Assembly (NCBI RefSeq): GCF_026262505.1
Contig: NC_067204.1
Coordinates: 186,001-250,000, forward strand
DNA: 64,000 nt
Direction: 5' to 3'
From: Trichomonas vaginalis G3
Lineage: Eukaryota > Parabasalia > Trichomonadida > Trichomonadidae
The notes beneath the pieces are model-generated. The model searched no databases and had not been told where the DNA came from. It saw nothing but the letters and a program-made list of their open reading frames with translations. How positions within the stretch are numbered: the first letter of the stretch is position 1; each line of letters begins with the position of its first letter. A program made the translations under genes and the position numbers. Positions 45,531 through 55,876 of this stretch are shown here, one piece after another.

Positions 45531-46450
45531 TTATTTTATAAGCGTTTTACATGGTAAACATTGTGAATTCGTGAAATTCTAAACAATTTCGTAGCTTCTA
45601 TTTCTTCTGTCAGTACATCGAATGTTTTAACTATGCCGAATGTTCTTTATATTTCTTCTTGACATCAGATAGAAGGAAATCGTCAGCTGTTTGATAGTTT
45701 TTGTTCAGAAATGTCAACATGTCCATTTTATCTTCTGGCTGGTTTCTCTACTTCTTTCTTTAAGTCAGCATAGTCGTTTCGCATACGTTCTATCTCTTTG
45801 ACGAGTAGTTATATTTCCTCATTGCCGCTTTACATTTTGAACATTGTTGGGTTTCATTTTTAGCATTGTACATTGAAATCTTACCTGCTAGTATGACTAA
45901 GGCGTTCAATTGCTCTCTTAACTCAAAAGTGCGGGTTTTATCTGTTCATTCCATATCTTACCTCTTCTATCTTTATCTCTTATCTGCCATACACATTTTG
46001 CAACTAACGAAACAAAGTTGTCGTAGGTCTTAAACTCCCCAGATTTGTATATGTCAGAGATGTTCTTTATATACCATATCGCAATCTTTGTCCATGACTT
46101 GTTTTGGTTGCAATGAAATCAAGAAACTCATAGTTTACCTTTCGTATGAACTTCTTTATTCTACTGAGTCAGTTGCTTTGACTTCTATTTCGTCGAATCT
46201 CGGAATAGTAAGCTTTTGTTGTTGATTTCAGGAAGTTTAGGTAGATGGTCAATAATATCCTGCATTTCATAAAGATACTGTTCATTTGTTTCATCTTTCG
46301 CACTACAGTCTAAAGTACTTGTTAAAAGTTCCTGCTTTATCTTCTGGATTTCTGTCTCAAAAGTATATGAAGAAGGAATGAAGCTTTTCATCTCTACTAA
46401 CATTGAAGTTGGGTTCATGACTAACGAGTTTGGTGCTGTTGTTGCTAACA
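45530..46450 (-). pseudogene. Broken copy of the 312-residue protein gene
   Basis: Matches 15007-15942 throughout but with many small differences, several breaks. The start region (TTAPNSLVMNPTSMLVEMKS) is well kept. Class 1 promoter block at about 46,455-46,510. Confidence 0.65.
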
Positions 46451-46529
46451 TGTTCTTACAATAAAAATAAAAAATATTTTTTTTAAAAAAACCAACTTTA
46501 TTTTTTATTTCGGGAAAACTCATGAAAAT

Positions 46530-46965
46530 TCAAGAGGGTAGAAAAGAGGTTAGAAAAGAGGTTAGATATACCCTTCTACCCTAAAATATATTTTTGCTGA
46601 ATTCATGAGTTTTGTGTGTTTTAGACCATGTTAGAAAACGTGTTAGAAAAGGTGTTAGATCTAACATTCTAACATAAACATTATTTTTGTCTGATTTACG
46701 CTCATTACGATGAAATCATGACAAAACATTTACGCTCATTACGAAGAAGTTTCGACAAAACATTTACGATGAAATCATGACAAAACATTTACGATGAAAT
46801 CATGACAAAACATTTACGATGAAGAAGTTTCGACAAAACATTTACGATGAAGAAGTTTCGACAAAACATTTACGATGAAATTCATGAAAATTCATGAAAA
46901 TTCAAGAGGTTAGAAAAGAGGTTAGAAAACAGGTTAGATCTAACATTCTACCCTAAACATTATTT
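46530..46965. repeat. Palindrome arrays and direct repeats
   Basis: Arrays at 46,534-46,592 (GGTTA/GGGTA), 46,627-46,690 (three TGTTA, AGATCT, two TAACA) and 46,905-46,963, with repeats of ACATTTACGATGAAATCATG between them. Confidence 0.85.
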
Positions 46966-47174
46966 TTACTGAATTTAGCAACAAAATGAACGAGGTCAGG
47001 ATGTATGTTGCTGAATTCATTCATAACACCCTTTGTAAGCTCATAAAATGCTTGTTTTGAGGTCGAGCCACTTTTGGCTCCACCGTATTCTTTCAACCAA
47101 AACTCAAGAATTTCCCGCATGAATTTTGTATAAAAAGCAACCCGCTGTTTTCCGCGGGTTGGTATATTCTTCAC
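46953..47174 (-). CDS. Small reading frame with two palindromic inserts, 73 aa
   Basis: MKNIPTRGKQRVAFYTKFMR, then a helical stretch. Two perfect hairpins fall inside the frame: GAGCCACTTTTGGCTC (47,066-47,081, coding AKSGS) and AACCCGC-TGTTTTCC-GCGGGTT (47,141-47,163, coding TRGKQRV). The protein is not recognised and may be a fragment. Confidence 0.4.
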   Translation of the reverse strand: MKNIPTRGKQRVAFYTKFMREILEFWLKEYGGAKSGSTSKQAFYELTKGVMNEFSNIHPDLVHFVAKFSKNNV

Positions 47175-47320
47175 AAAACATTTACGTTTAGTTTACGAAG
47201 AAGTCATGACAAAACATATACGAAGAAGTCTTGACAAAACATATACGAAGAAGTCTTGACAAAACATTTACGATGAAATCATGACCTTCTACCCTAAATT
47301 ATATTTTTTGGTCTGGGAAC
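47175..47320. repeat. 24-bp direct repeats
   Basis: Repeats of ACATATACGAAGAAGTCTTG, ending in part of a palindrome array. No gene. Confidence 0.75.
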
Positions 47321-47324
47321 AACT

Positions 47325-47612
47325 TTCTCTCAATTGGAGCTGTAGCATACTCTTTGCGTAAGCGGTTCAGACCTTCTTCGAACTCTTGGTCTCTCTTCGA
47401 TTTGTATTGGAATTGGTAGTAATTTGGACTGGAATTGGAATTGCTGGAACAACCAAGGGTTGGAGCTGTAGCATACTCTTTGCGTAAGCGGTTCAGACCT
47501 TCTTCGAACTCTTGGTCTCTCTTCGATTTGGATTGAGATTGGACTTGCTGGAACTGAGGTGCAGGGGCTGGTGCTTTAGGTTCCTCTGGTTGGGAATGGA
47601 CTCGGTTGGTGG
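47325..47612 (-). pseudogene. Duplicated coiled-coil coding fragment
   Basis: A ~70-base piece coding SKRDQEFEEGLNRLRKEYAT on the minus strand occurs twice (ending near 47,400 and 47,530), with Gln/Ser/Pro-rich linkers. A Polinton gene fragment, broken and duplicated. Confidence 0.45.
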
Positions 47613-47654
47613 GACGTCGGACATTCGTCTGTGGCTTAACCGTCGGACCACAAC

Positions 47655-47968
47655 GATAAAAATCTCTGCTCCTAGCAGTACTGCTACTGACAGTAGCAGT
47701 ACTTTTACTGACAGTAGCAGTACTTTTCTGACAGTAGCAGTACTTTTTCTGACAGTAGCAGTACTTTTACTGACAGTAGCAGTACTTTATCGTCGAAAAC
47801 CCTCTCAAATTTTCCTTTTTACTGCTCCTAGCAGTACTTTTACTGCTCTAGCAGTACTGCTACTGACAGTAGCAGTACTTTTTTGACAGTAGCAGTACTT
47901 TTTCTGACAGAGCAGTACTTTTACTGACAGTAGCAGTACTGCTAGTAGCAGAGATTTTTATCGTCCAA
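47655..47968. repeat. 21-bp tandem repeats with inverted ends
   Basis: About a dozen units of CAGTAGCAGTACTTTTACTGA, split by a short unrelated piece near 47,790-47,820. The ends are inverted: ACGATAAAAATCTCTGCT at the left and AGCAGAGATTTTTATCGTC at the right. A self-contained palindromic satellite. Confidence 0.85.
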
Positions 47969-48095
47969 CTTTACAAATGTAAACTCCTATCGTTCTATTT
48001 TCTTCACTAGGGTCTAACACCAAAGTAACCTTACAAATGTAAACTTATATCGTTCTATTTTCTTCACTAGGGTCTAACACCAAAGTAACCTATGT
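47965..48095. repeat. Direct duplication of ~60 bp
   Basis: TTACAAATGTAAACTCCTAT and the following ~40 bases, including TCACTAGGGTCTAACACCAA, occur twice in tandem. No gene. Confidence 0.75.
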
Positions 48096-48128
48096 ACATG
48101 AAATTTCACTGCATAAAAGGAAAAAACC

Positions 48129-48204
48129 TGCGCGAATCGGGATTTGAACCGAGGTCTTCGACGCCTTTAACGAGGTAGCCCATACCACTGAGCTATGAGC
48201 CGCT
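48129..48204 (-). ncRNA. tRNA-like sequence 2, probably degenerate
   Basis: On the minus strand there is an exact A-box TAGCTCAGTGG and an exact B-box GGTTCAAATCC. The T stem is imperfect and the acceptor stem pairs for only three bases; the anticodon arm cannot be placed safely. A decayed tRNA or tRNA-derived element. Both tRNA-like sequences of the window lie in Polinton DNA on the minus strand. Confidence 0.45.
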
Positions 48205-48284
48205 TACATATTCACAAAATAAAAATTGTTTTCATGAGTTTTCTACGATGTTAGAAAAAATGTTTTTTCTAATATCTTCACATT

Positions 48285-48545
48285 CAATACTTTTTCAGCA
48301 CTTTTCCGTAGTTATATATGAAAGACAATTCGAGATAAAATCATAGTACAATGTATAATATGCTGCACACCGTTTGTTGTGAACCAGACTTGAAAGTCAG
48401 AGAAACTGTTACTAGGTGGTTCGTAGAATTTAGAGGTAAGGTCATAAAAGTCCTTACCAATACATAGAAAACTATTGTTGCTTGAACTGAAACTTGCATG
48501 ACACATAACATTTTGAGGGTCGAACACGTTTCTATAAACTGTCAA
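48285..48545 (-). pseudogene. Minor-capsid-like remnant
   Basis: Matches the C-terminal part of 16420-17284 (MCHASFSSSNNSFLCIGKDF). Truncated and broken. Confidence 0.6.
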
Positions 48546-48712
48546 ACTGTTTTGGGGGTTGGGGGCCGTAAATAAAGCTTAAAGAACTTTCAACACAGTT
48601 TTGAAGGGTCTGTCAGTGCGTCAATGAGATAGTATTCGAAGTCAGTCAATAATCTTTTTAAAGTCATTTCATACAGGATAAAATTTAATGTTGTGAAGAA
48701 ATAGTGTTTATC

Positions 48713-48772
48713 TCAAAAAAATAAAGTTAGTTTTTATTTTATTTATTTTTTATCCTGTATGTAAAGACAGAT
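48713..48772 (+). promoter_or_regulatory. T-rich class 1 promoter block
   Basis: AATAAAGTTAGTTTTTATTT and a long T tract before the KilA-N start at 48,773. Confidence 0.5.
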
Positions 48773-49630
48773 ATGTCAACATTAGAGAACACAACAACTG
48801 CTATCGTTCATGAAGTCATAAATGAAGAATACGAATACATACAGTATAACAAACAATTGAGACTCATTCGTTCTGTCAAAGACGACATGTACCAAATGCA
48901 AAGTATTTTGACGGCTTGTTTTGCTCCAGATACTAAGCTTCCTAAAGACTGGTTTAGGAACCAAAGCACCATAGAACTATTAAGTGAAGCACAGCGAGAC
49001 GTACTTTTTTCTGAAAACAGTGAAGAACAGCGAGTAGGTAAAAAATCCCAGTCGCCAAAACTCTATGAAAACCGTGAAAAATTGCCAAACGGTTTGAGGA
49101 TATTATGTTCATAGACTTTAGTAAATGCAGTTGCAATGTGGGCTTCACCACGTTATGCTTGGAATATTTACAAACTTCTTGACGAACTTCACAGACAAGA
49201 ACGTGGAGAGATGGAAAAGAAACTTCAAGCAAAAGATGAAGTCATTGAATCCAAAGACAAAAGCATACAGAAAAGAATACCGCGTTCAGTACCAAAAGGA
49301 AAGGAAAAGAACTATAAGTATATGATTTATACTGAAGAGTTGGAGAATGAAGAAGATAAAGATATGGTTATGTTGCATTTAGTCAGAAGAAACAACAAAA
49401 GCTTTTATGACCTTGCTAAAATATATAAATCTGACAGAAACTGGTTCTATCGTGAAAACTTACCGATTTCAATGACACCGAATGAGCAAATAAAAGAAAT
49501 TGTCAAAAATACTCTTCCTCAAACACACTATGACATCAAAGGTTGCACAATACTTACCTTCAAAGAAGACTTGCCGCTACTGAAGGAAAAAATAACAGAA
49601 TATTTCGACAACTTCAAAGAGGAAGAATGA
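48773..49630 (+). pseudogene. KilA-N domain protein gene, broken copy
   Basis: Starts MSTLENTTTAIVHEVINEEY and matches 12848-13651 and 2213-3073. KilA-N-like middle and DUF3627-like tail are recognisable. Broken, with about one break. It lies just before the second PolB-MCP block, as the 2.2-kb copy does before the first. Confidence 0.75.
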
Positions 49631-49674
49631 AGTCACGACAACATTAACGAAGAAGTCACGACAACATTAACGAA

Positions 49675-49718
49675 GAGAAAACAGGTGACATCTCACCTCT
49701 TCACCAAAAATATATTTT
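49675..49718. repeat. Shortened palindrome array
   Basis: GGTGA, centre ACATCT, TCACC x2. Shorter than its counterpart at 3,126-3,187. Confidence 0.75.
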
Positions 49719-49721
49719 TGG

Positions 49722-50195
49722 TTAAATAGCTTCAGGGTCAATTTCTTCAACCATTTCACTTTCTTCGTCAATGTCAATAGAAGCTTCTTCAACCTTTGGT
49801 AAGAACTTTTGTATGACATCTTTGTTCGTTATTGTCTTCAGAGATGAAGGATAATATTTCACATTTGTTTCACCTTTCTTATATTCTTTCTGCTGCGATA
49901 AATCTAAAACAATACTGAAGAAGTCAATGTTGGAGTTCTTTATAACAGTATAATGAGTATCTTTGACATTCACGAAGAAACTCTTTTGTTTCAAAACTAC
50001 TGCTAACTCTTGTGAAGTATAACGTTTGCGGTCAATGACAATAGCTAATGGTCTGACATACTGACCGAACTTAGATTCTTTCACAAACTTCTTGTTAAAG
50101 ATAACATTAACGTTTGAAGCACCATTGAACTCATTCTTGATGGCAGTAGCGAGAGCATTGTATGAAAAGAACTTGCAATCTTGCATGTGTTTCAT
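49722..50195 (-). CDS. Conserved Polinton protein, 157 aa, copy 2
   Basis: Near-identical to 3424-3897; differences cluster around residues 95-105 and the acidic tail. Same divergent placement beside PolB. Unrecognised. Confidence 0.7.
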   Translation of the reverse strand: MKHMQDCKFFSYNALATAIKNEFNGASNVNVIFNKKFVKESKFGQYVRPLAIVIDRKRYTSQELAVVLKQKSFFVNVKDTHYTVIKNSNIDFFSIVLDLSQQKEYKKGETNVKYYPSSLKTITNKDVIQKFLPKVEEASIDIDEESEMVEEIDPEAI

Positions 50196-50285
50196 TAAAA
50201 TAAAAATATTAAATTATTTTGAAAAATAACTTAAAAAAATCTAATCTAATTTTTTCAAAAAATATTTTTTTATTTCCTACTAAAG

Positions 50286-53200
50286 ATGTATCGGAAGTTG
50301 TCTAAGTTAGAACACTCGGAAATAAAACAACTTCTTACAGAAGCTAATATAGATGTTGCAAAACATTACGCGACAAACAAAAAAGCACTCGCTGACTTCA
50401 TTAAAGACTACAATGGTGCAATAAGTTATGATAGAATTCATGAGTTCATAAAGCCGCAACGCGGCGAGGACGAAGTCCATGCAAGAGCATTTCCTTTAAA
50501 TGACATTGCTATTGACTTATATCATAGACGTTCAGTACCTCATGAAGTAAGAAGAGAAATGTTTGACATAACAAATGCAAACGTTGGTCATACTCGTAAA
50601 GCTCTTTCGCATGATGTTCGTCAAGAAATGTTTGACATAACAAACAATAATGCAAACGTTGGTGAAACAAGAAGAAGAGACGACACACTGAAACAACAGA
50701 GAAGAGAGATGTTTAAAAGTGCTATAGAACAAGTTCGCAAAGCTAACGATGTCATTCGTTCCATTGACGACAAACCAAAAGAAGGTGAGAGATGGTTAAA
50801 GAAAGATGAAGAGAATAGGAAGAGAAATGTGAAGTCAGGCAATAGACTCATTGACTTTAACATCGAAGCTTTAGATGAACCAAACAGAGAATATTTACAC
50901 AAACATTTCGGTAAGGTTTTCATGAGACTCTTAGAGAAAATTAAAATAAACTCGCAACAAAGATGGATGGTATGTTATAAACTTGGTGGAAAGTATGAAT
51001 GTTCTACGTTAAACCTCAATAATATTGGAACATTACTACATCAGCTCTTGAAGGAGAACTTTATATCAGAGATAGAAGCAAATGCTGCAGGTATTGTTGA
51101 AATGCACTATGACTTCTTCTTGACAAACATAAAGAATCTTACTGAAATAAAGATGTATGATTTAACAGAATATGAAGGCTTAACGATGTCAGATGTAAAG
51201 AAAGGCAAACCAAAAAAGAGACCATATAGAGATGAAAGCACACTGACAAATGACCAGAAAGCCATTTTGGAAGCTCTTAAGCAAACAGGAAACCCAGCAC
51301 TTATAGAAAGCTTTTGGAAAGATAATGGTGAAAAGAAGTTTTATAAGAAGAGAAGCGGTCAGTTATGGAAGTATCTTTGCACATTACCTATAAATCTTGA
51401 ACGCTACCAAATCTTCAATGAACTGAACAAAAGAACTGCAATACTTATGACAGAGGACAATTGTTTCGTTTATGCTTGCATTCAGGCTGGAGTAAATGAA
51501 GAAACTATTGACCACATGAGAGAAGTCATTCGTGTTAGAGACTTTCCTCAAAGTAAAGTACAAGAAATTTCTGACGCAACAGGTATAGCATTTAATGTTA
51601 CCATTGGTTATTTCAATGACTCAAGACATAATGAAATAAAGAGATATATACCAAAAGAATGCGAAACTGTTAGAACTATTGACTTACTTCTTGTTGAAGA
51701 CCACTACATGCTAAATGAAAGATTCCAATGACAACATACTTCATTCGAAACTATAAAGAAATTCTCAAAGCTTGTGGTGGAATGAACATTGAGAAACAGA
51801 TGAAGATTTATACAAAGAGAGAAGATAAATATGTAGTTCGTTATGATAGAACAACACCGTTATGGGATGTTATGAAAACATTGTGGGAGTGCAAATATTT
51901 CGAACCTATTTCTTATGGAGAACTTTTCACATATACTACTGACTTATATAAACAGAACCTTGCACCATTTAAAGATTTGACATATGCTCCAAAGTATTGT
52001 GTACAACTGAAGAAGAAAGCAGAGTCAAAAGAAGTAAATAAAGCTAAATGTAAATTCATCCTGAGCACGTTTTCTTTGCTGACTTTGAGTGTAGTACGGA
52101 TGGCTTTCATAAAGCTTTTAACATCTGTTATGACAGTGAAGATGGTTCAGTGAGTGAAAGCATTTGGGGTCAAAACTGTGCAACAGAATTTTTGGAAAGA
52201 CTTCCTGACAAGAGTTTAATATATTTTCACAACCTCAGTTATGACATAAACTTCATCTTAAGACACATGACAGAAGTGAAAGGAACTCCCATCATTAAAG
52301 GTTCACGAACAATGCAAATAACTGGTTTATATAAAGGACGGGCAATTATTATAAAAGACTCTTACAGTGTTATAAATAAGAAGCTTAAACTATTTCCTGC
52401 TATGTTTAACTTACAAACAGGACCGAAAGAAGTATTTCCATACAACTACTACAGCAGTGTTTTGTTAGCAAATGACAACAGAACTGGTGTCATTTCTGAA
52501 GCATGTAAGTTTATCCATGATGCAGATACATTTATGAAGAACATAGATTCCATCAAAGGTTGCAGAATAGATGAAAACCACTTCGACTTAGAAAAATATA
52601 GCACGTTTTACTGCAAACAAGATGTAAGAATTTTAAGAGAAGGTTTTGTAAAGTTCCGCAATGACTTATTGAAAGAGTTTGATTTAAACGTTTATGACTA
52701 CGTTAGTATTTGTTCTATTGCTAACAAATTGTTTGAGAACAGAGTATACTTCCCGAATGGAAATCTTTATGACCTCTCAAATAAACCAAGAGAATTTATT
52801 TCGAGATGCATTCAAGGTGGAAGATGTATGTTGTCAGATAACATGAAACAAAAGAGCAAAAAGAAACTCATTGCTGACTTCGACACTGTTTCATTATATC
52901 CTTCAGCTATAGCAAGACTTTATACTTTAGAAGGTATTCCAAAAGTATTGAAGGATGAGATGTTAAGCACAGAGTATCTCATGAGACATTTATTCGATGA
53001 TGACCAAAAGGAACCCATTGGTGAAAAGTTTATGTCTGGCTTCTTTGTTCTCATTAAGATAACAGAGATTGGTATACCCAGACACTTTCATTTAATAGTT
53101 TGCGACCCTGAACTAAATCCAGAACTTAACGTTCCAAGAAGTTCAAACACTTGCTGTCTCATGTATGTTGACCATATAACATTACAAGACCTCATAAAAT

Positions 53201-54138
53201 ATCAAGGTGTCAAATGTGAAGTGTTGCAAGGATACTATTACGATGGAAACAGAGATATGAGAATAAGAGATGAAGTAAAGAAGTTGTTTGAGTTAAGGTT
53301 AAAGTATAAGAAAGAAGAAAACCCTTACAAGAAATTATAAAACTCATTCTGAACAGCATTTATGGCAAAACTATTCTATCTCCTATTGAGTCAAAAATAA
53401 CCATAGTAGATGACAAAGATGCTATAAGATATGCTATAAGAAATTACAACCATATAGTGAAGTTCGAAGGTTTGGATGGTTCAGATAAAAACTATTTTCA
53501 AGCTAACGAAAAGCATTTGCAGACACTTTAACTTCTGTCCACTTGGTGTTAATATTCTGTCTATGTCAAAACGTATTATGAATGAAGTATTCTGTACTGC
53601 AGAGGACATGGGTCTTCAAATATTTTACCAGGATACCGACAGTATGCACTTATATAATGAAGACATCCCAAAGCTTGCAGCAGAGTTTAAGAAGAGATAC
53701 GGTAGAGAACTTATAGGAAAGAACCTTGGTCAATTTCATAGCGACTTTGCAGAAATAACACCTGGAAAACAAAGTTTAGCTTATAAAAGTATTTTCTGTG
53801 GAAAGAAGACCTACATAGACTTACTCACTAACGATTTAAATGAAGTTGCATTTCACTGCAGAATGAAAGGCGTGAAGCAAGATGTTATTGCTTTAACCGC
53901 TAATGAAATGTTTCCTGAAGCTATACAATGCTATTACAATGAAGATAAGAACATTCACATACCTGTTGGAACATATGACAAAGACTCTGAGTTCAGTTTA
54001 ATGAAACTTTACAAAGCACTTTATGATGGTCAAGAGATTGCATTCGACTTATGTAAGTCATGTCAACCTTGCTTTGCTGAAAAGTTCAACTTTTCAATAA
54101 CGACTAAAACAAGCTTTATTCGTAAGTTGAAGTTCTGA
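50286..54138 (+). pseudogene. Protein-primed DNA polymerase B, copy 2
   Basis: Second copy of the gene at 3990-7838 with the same exonuclease and polymerase motifs (NLSYDINF, YCKQDV, VSLYPS, NSIYG, YQDTDS). It is broken, with about three breaks, while most of the sequence remains almost unchanged from copy 1. The high similarity shows the two blocks separated recently. The palindromic insert in the N-terminal part is at 50,453-50,481. Confidence 0.9.
50453..50481 (+). repeat. Palindromic insert in PolB, copy 2
   Basis: Same as 4,157-4,185, same place and frame. Confidence 0.7.
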
Positions 54139-54142
54139 GGTC

Positions 54143-54170
54143 ATGGGCTTCGCCCTTGCCGCTAGCGGCT
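54143..54170 (-). repeat. 28-bp paired-hairpin repeat, inverted
   Basis: Exact reverse complement of 7,885-7,912. In copy 1 the corresponding spacer is uninterrupted here (GGTCAT joined to TTATTTTTGTC), so this is a filled site. Confidence 0.9.
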
Positions 54171-54247
54171 TATTTTTGTCAGCAATGAGGTCATGAATGA
54201 GGTCATGAATGAGGTCATTCGTGATAAAAATAAAGCTAGCGTAGATT

Positions 54248-55105
54248 TTACAATACTGCGATGGTAGAGTTTAAGAGTTGTGCTTCAATGTAGAGACAGT
54301 CCTTATGGTCTGGAGGCAAGAACACCGGACATTTATGGTCATGAGTGGAGAACATGTCTATCCAAAACTCACGATTGAAGCCGGTTAATTTATAGTATTT
54401 AGGGTTAGGAAGTGGTGAAGTTCTTGTATGACCAATGAACTCATTTTCAACTCCTTTACTTAAGTTTGAATATAATATAGCTTGCTTTCTATCCCAAATG
54501 CCAGGTGTTACAATCTTTGAAAATTCATTTTTCCTCGGAAGCATTGCATCATAATTGAAAACATTCTTAAAATCATCACTTGGTTCGGAGATTTGAAATC
54601 TTATACGTAATGGATTTTTTTTCTCTTTAGCGACTTCATTGAATGGTGAGAATACAATGAATTGACAGTCATGAGTTCCATCTTCATTTTCATTAAATTC
54701 ATAATGAAAGTCTATAAGTTGTGGCTGACTACCTTCTTCTTTCAGTTGTGCAAGAAACTCACGTAAAGGCTGTAAAGTTTGTACTTCAATGTTGAACTTT
54801 TTCTCGAACATCTCATTAAATGAAATCATACATTGCAACAATGTTGTATCGTCTTTAAAGTATTTGTATATGTGAATGTTTTGGGCGCTTAAAGACTGTT
54901 CGTCATTTTCTATCTCGACTTGAAGTATAAAGTCAACCTTTCTGAAAGCACGTGTTATATACATAGATGTTATGCCAATGTACTTCTCTTCATTTATGTT
55001 CACAATCCAGTCTGTTGGAAACTTAAACGTTACTCTGTTCCCCTTTATTTTGACGTCAGGGTTTTCACTACTGAACGCAACAGATAAAGGTATTTGTCTA
55101 TACAT
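54248..55105 (-). CDS. Minor capsid protein, copy 2
   Basis: A 285-residue frame, near-identical to 7920-8777, whole. Differences are few and scattered. Tail-to-tail with PolB. Confidence 0.7.
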   Translation of the reverse strand: MYRQIPLSVAFSSENPDVKIKGNRVTFKFPTDWIVNINEEKYIGITSMYITRAFRKVDFILQVEIENDEQSLSAQNIHIYKYFKDDTTLLQCMISFNEMFEKKFNIEVQTLQPLREFLAQLKEEGSQPQLIDFHYEFNENEDGTHDCQFIVFSPFNEVAKEKKNPLRIRFQISEPSDDFKNVFNYDAMLPRKNEFSKIVTPGIWDRKQAILYSNLSKGVENEFIGHTRTSPLPNPKYYKLTGFNREFWIDMFSTHDHKCPVFLPPDHKDCLYIEAQLLNSTIAVL

Positions 55106-55129
55106 TTAGTTCGGATAAAAATAAACCAT

Positions 55130-55369
55130 TTACTCTTTCTTTGCTTCAGCTTCTTCTCTAGCTTTCTTTGCCAGCAAACGTGGGTTCTTTTGTCTTCCAG
55201 CAGCTAATGCAGCTAGTTGTTTTTCACTAAGTTTTCTCTTTGGTCTCTCTGGCTTTTGTTCTTGTTTTTGTTCCTTCAGTTCGGATAAAATTTGCTCACG
55301 AATTTCTTTCTTCAATGCTTCAACATCTATGACACCTTGGGTCTTGTCCGTAGGGCTTGTCTGAGTCAT
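55130..55369 (-). CDS. Small charged Polinton protein, copy 2
   Basis: Starts MTQTSPTDK at 55369. Matches 8802-9062 but is seven residues shorter in the Ala/Lys/Glu repeat tail, so the repeat number varies between copies. Confidence 0.6.
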   Translation of the reverse strand: MTQTSPTDKTQGVIDVEALKKEIREQILSELKEQKQEQKPERPKRKLSEKQLAALAAGRQKNPRLLAKKAREEAEAKKE

Positions 55370-55414
55370 TTGATTGCAGATAAAAAACAAAATTAAAACT
55401 TTAACCGATGTAAA

Positions 55415-55849
55415 ATGAGCTTGTCAAAATCAGAGCGAGAGTCTATTATATTAAATGACGCAAGAGGAATACAACATCCTTTCTATTACGTAAGTCAGAG
55501 TAAAGATGGTAAAATATACGTAAGAAAAAGAAAGGTACCATTAGCGAATGCAGAGAGCGACAACATTAAGGTGCATGGCAAGGGTGAAGTCCATGAAGTC
55601 CATATAAAACCTTCTGTTCAAACTGAGCCACCAAAAGAACAAGAAGAAAAGAAGCCAGATGTACTTTCAATAACGAACCAAGAGCTTATTGCAAAGTTCG
55701 TGAATTTCATTGAAAAACAAACCGAGTCAAAGAACCCTGACCCGCCAGTGAAAGAAGTTGAGACAAAAGAGAATGTACAGTTCATTGAAAATGTCAAGAA
55801 ACAACTTCCACCACGAATGCCAAGAAGAAGAGTGAGAATAATGAAGTAA
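55415..55849 (+). CDS. Conserved Polinton protein, 144 aa, copy 2
   Basis: Near-identical to 9108-9542, whole, with the same worn palindromic insert (GKGEVHEVH). Confidence 0.65.
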   Translation: MSLSKSERESIILNDARGIQHPFYYVSQSKDGKIYVRKRKVPLANAESDNIKVHGKGEVHEVHIKPSVQTEPPKEQEEKKPDVLSITNQELIAKFVNFIEKQTESKNPDPPVKEVETKENVQFIENVKKQLPPRMPRRRVRIMK

Positions 55850-55876
55850 ATAGATATTTTTATCTGAAGTAAATAC

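Noticed and set aside
47512-47886. 124-codon frame with repeated TVAVL units
   Set aside because: It is the translation of the CAGTAGCAGTACTTTTACTGA satellite on the strand opposite to the Polinton gene fragment.
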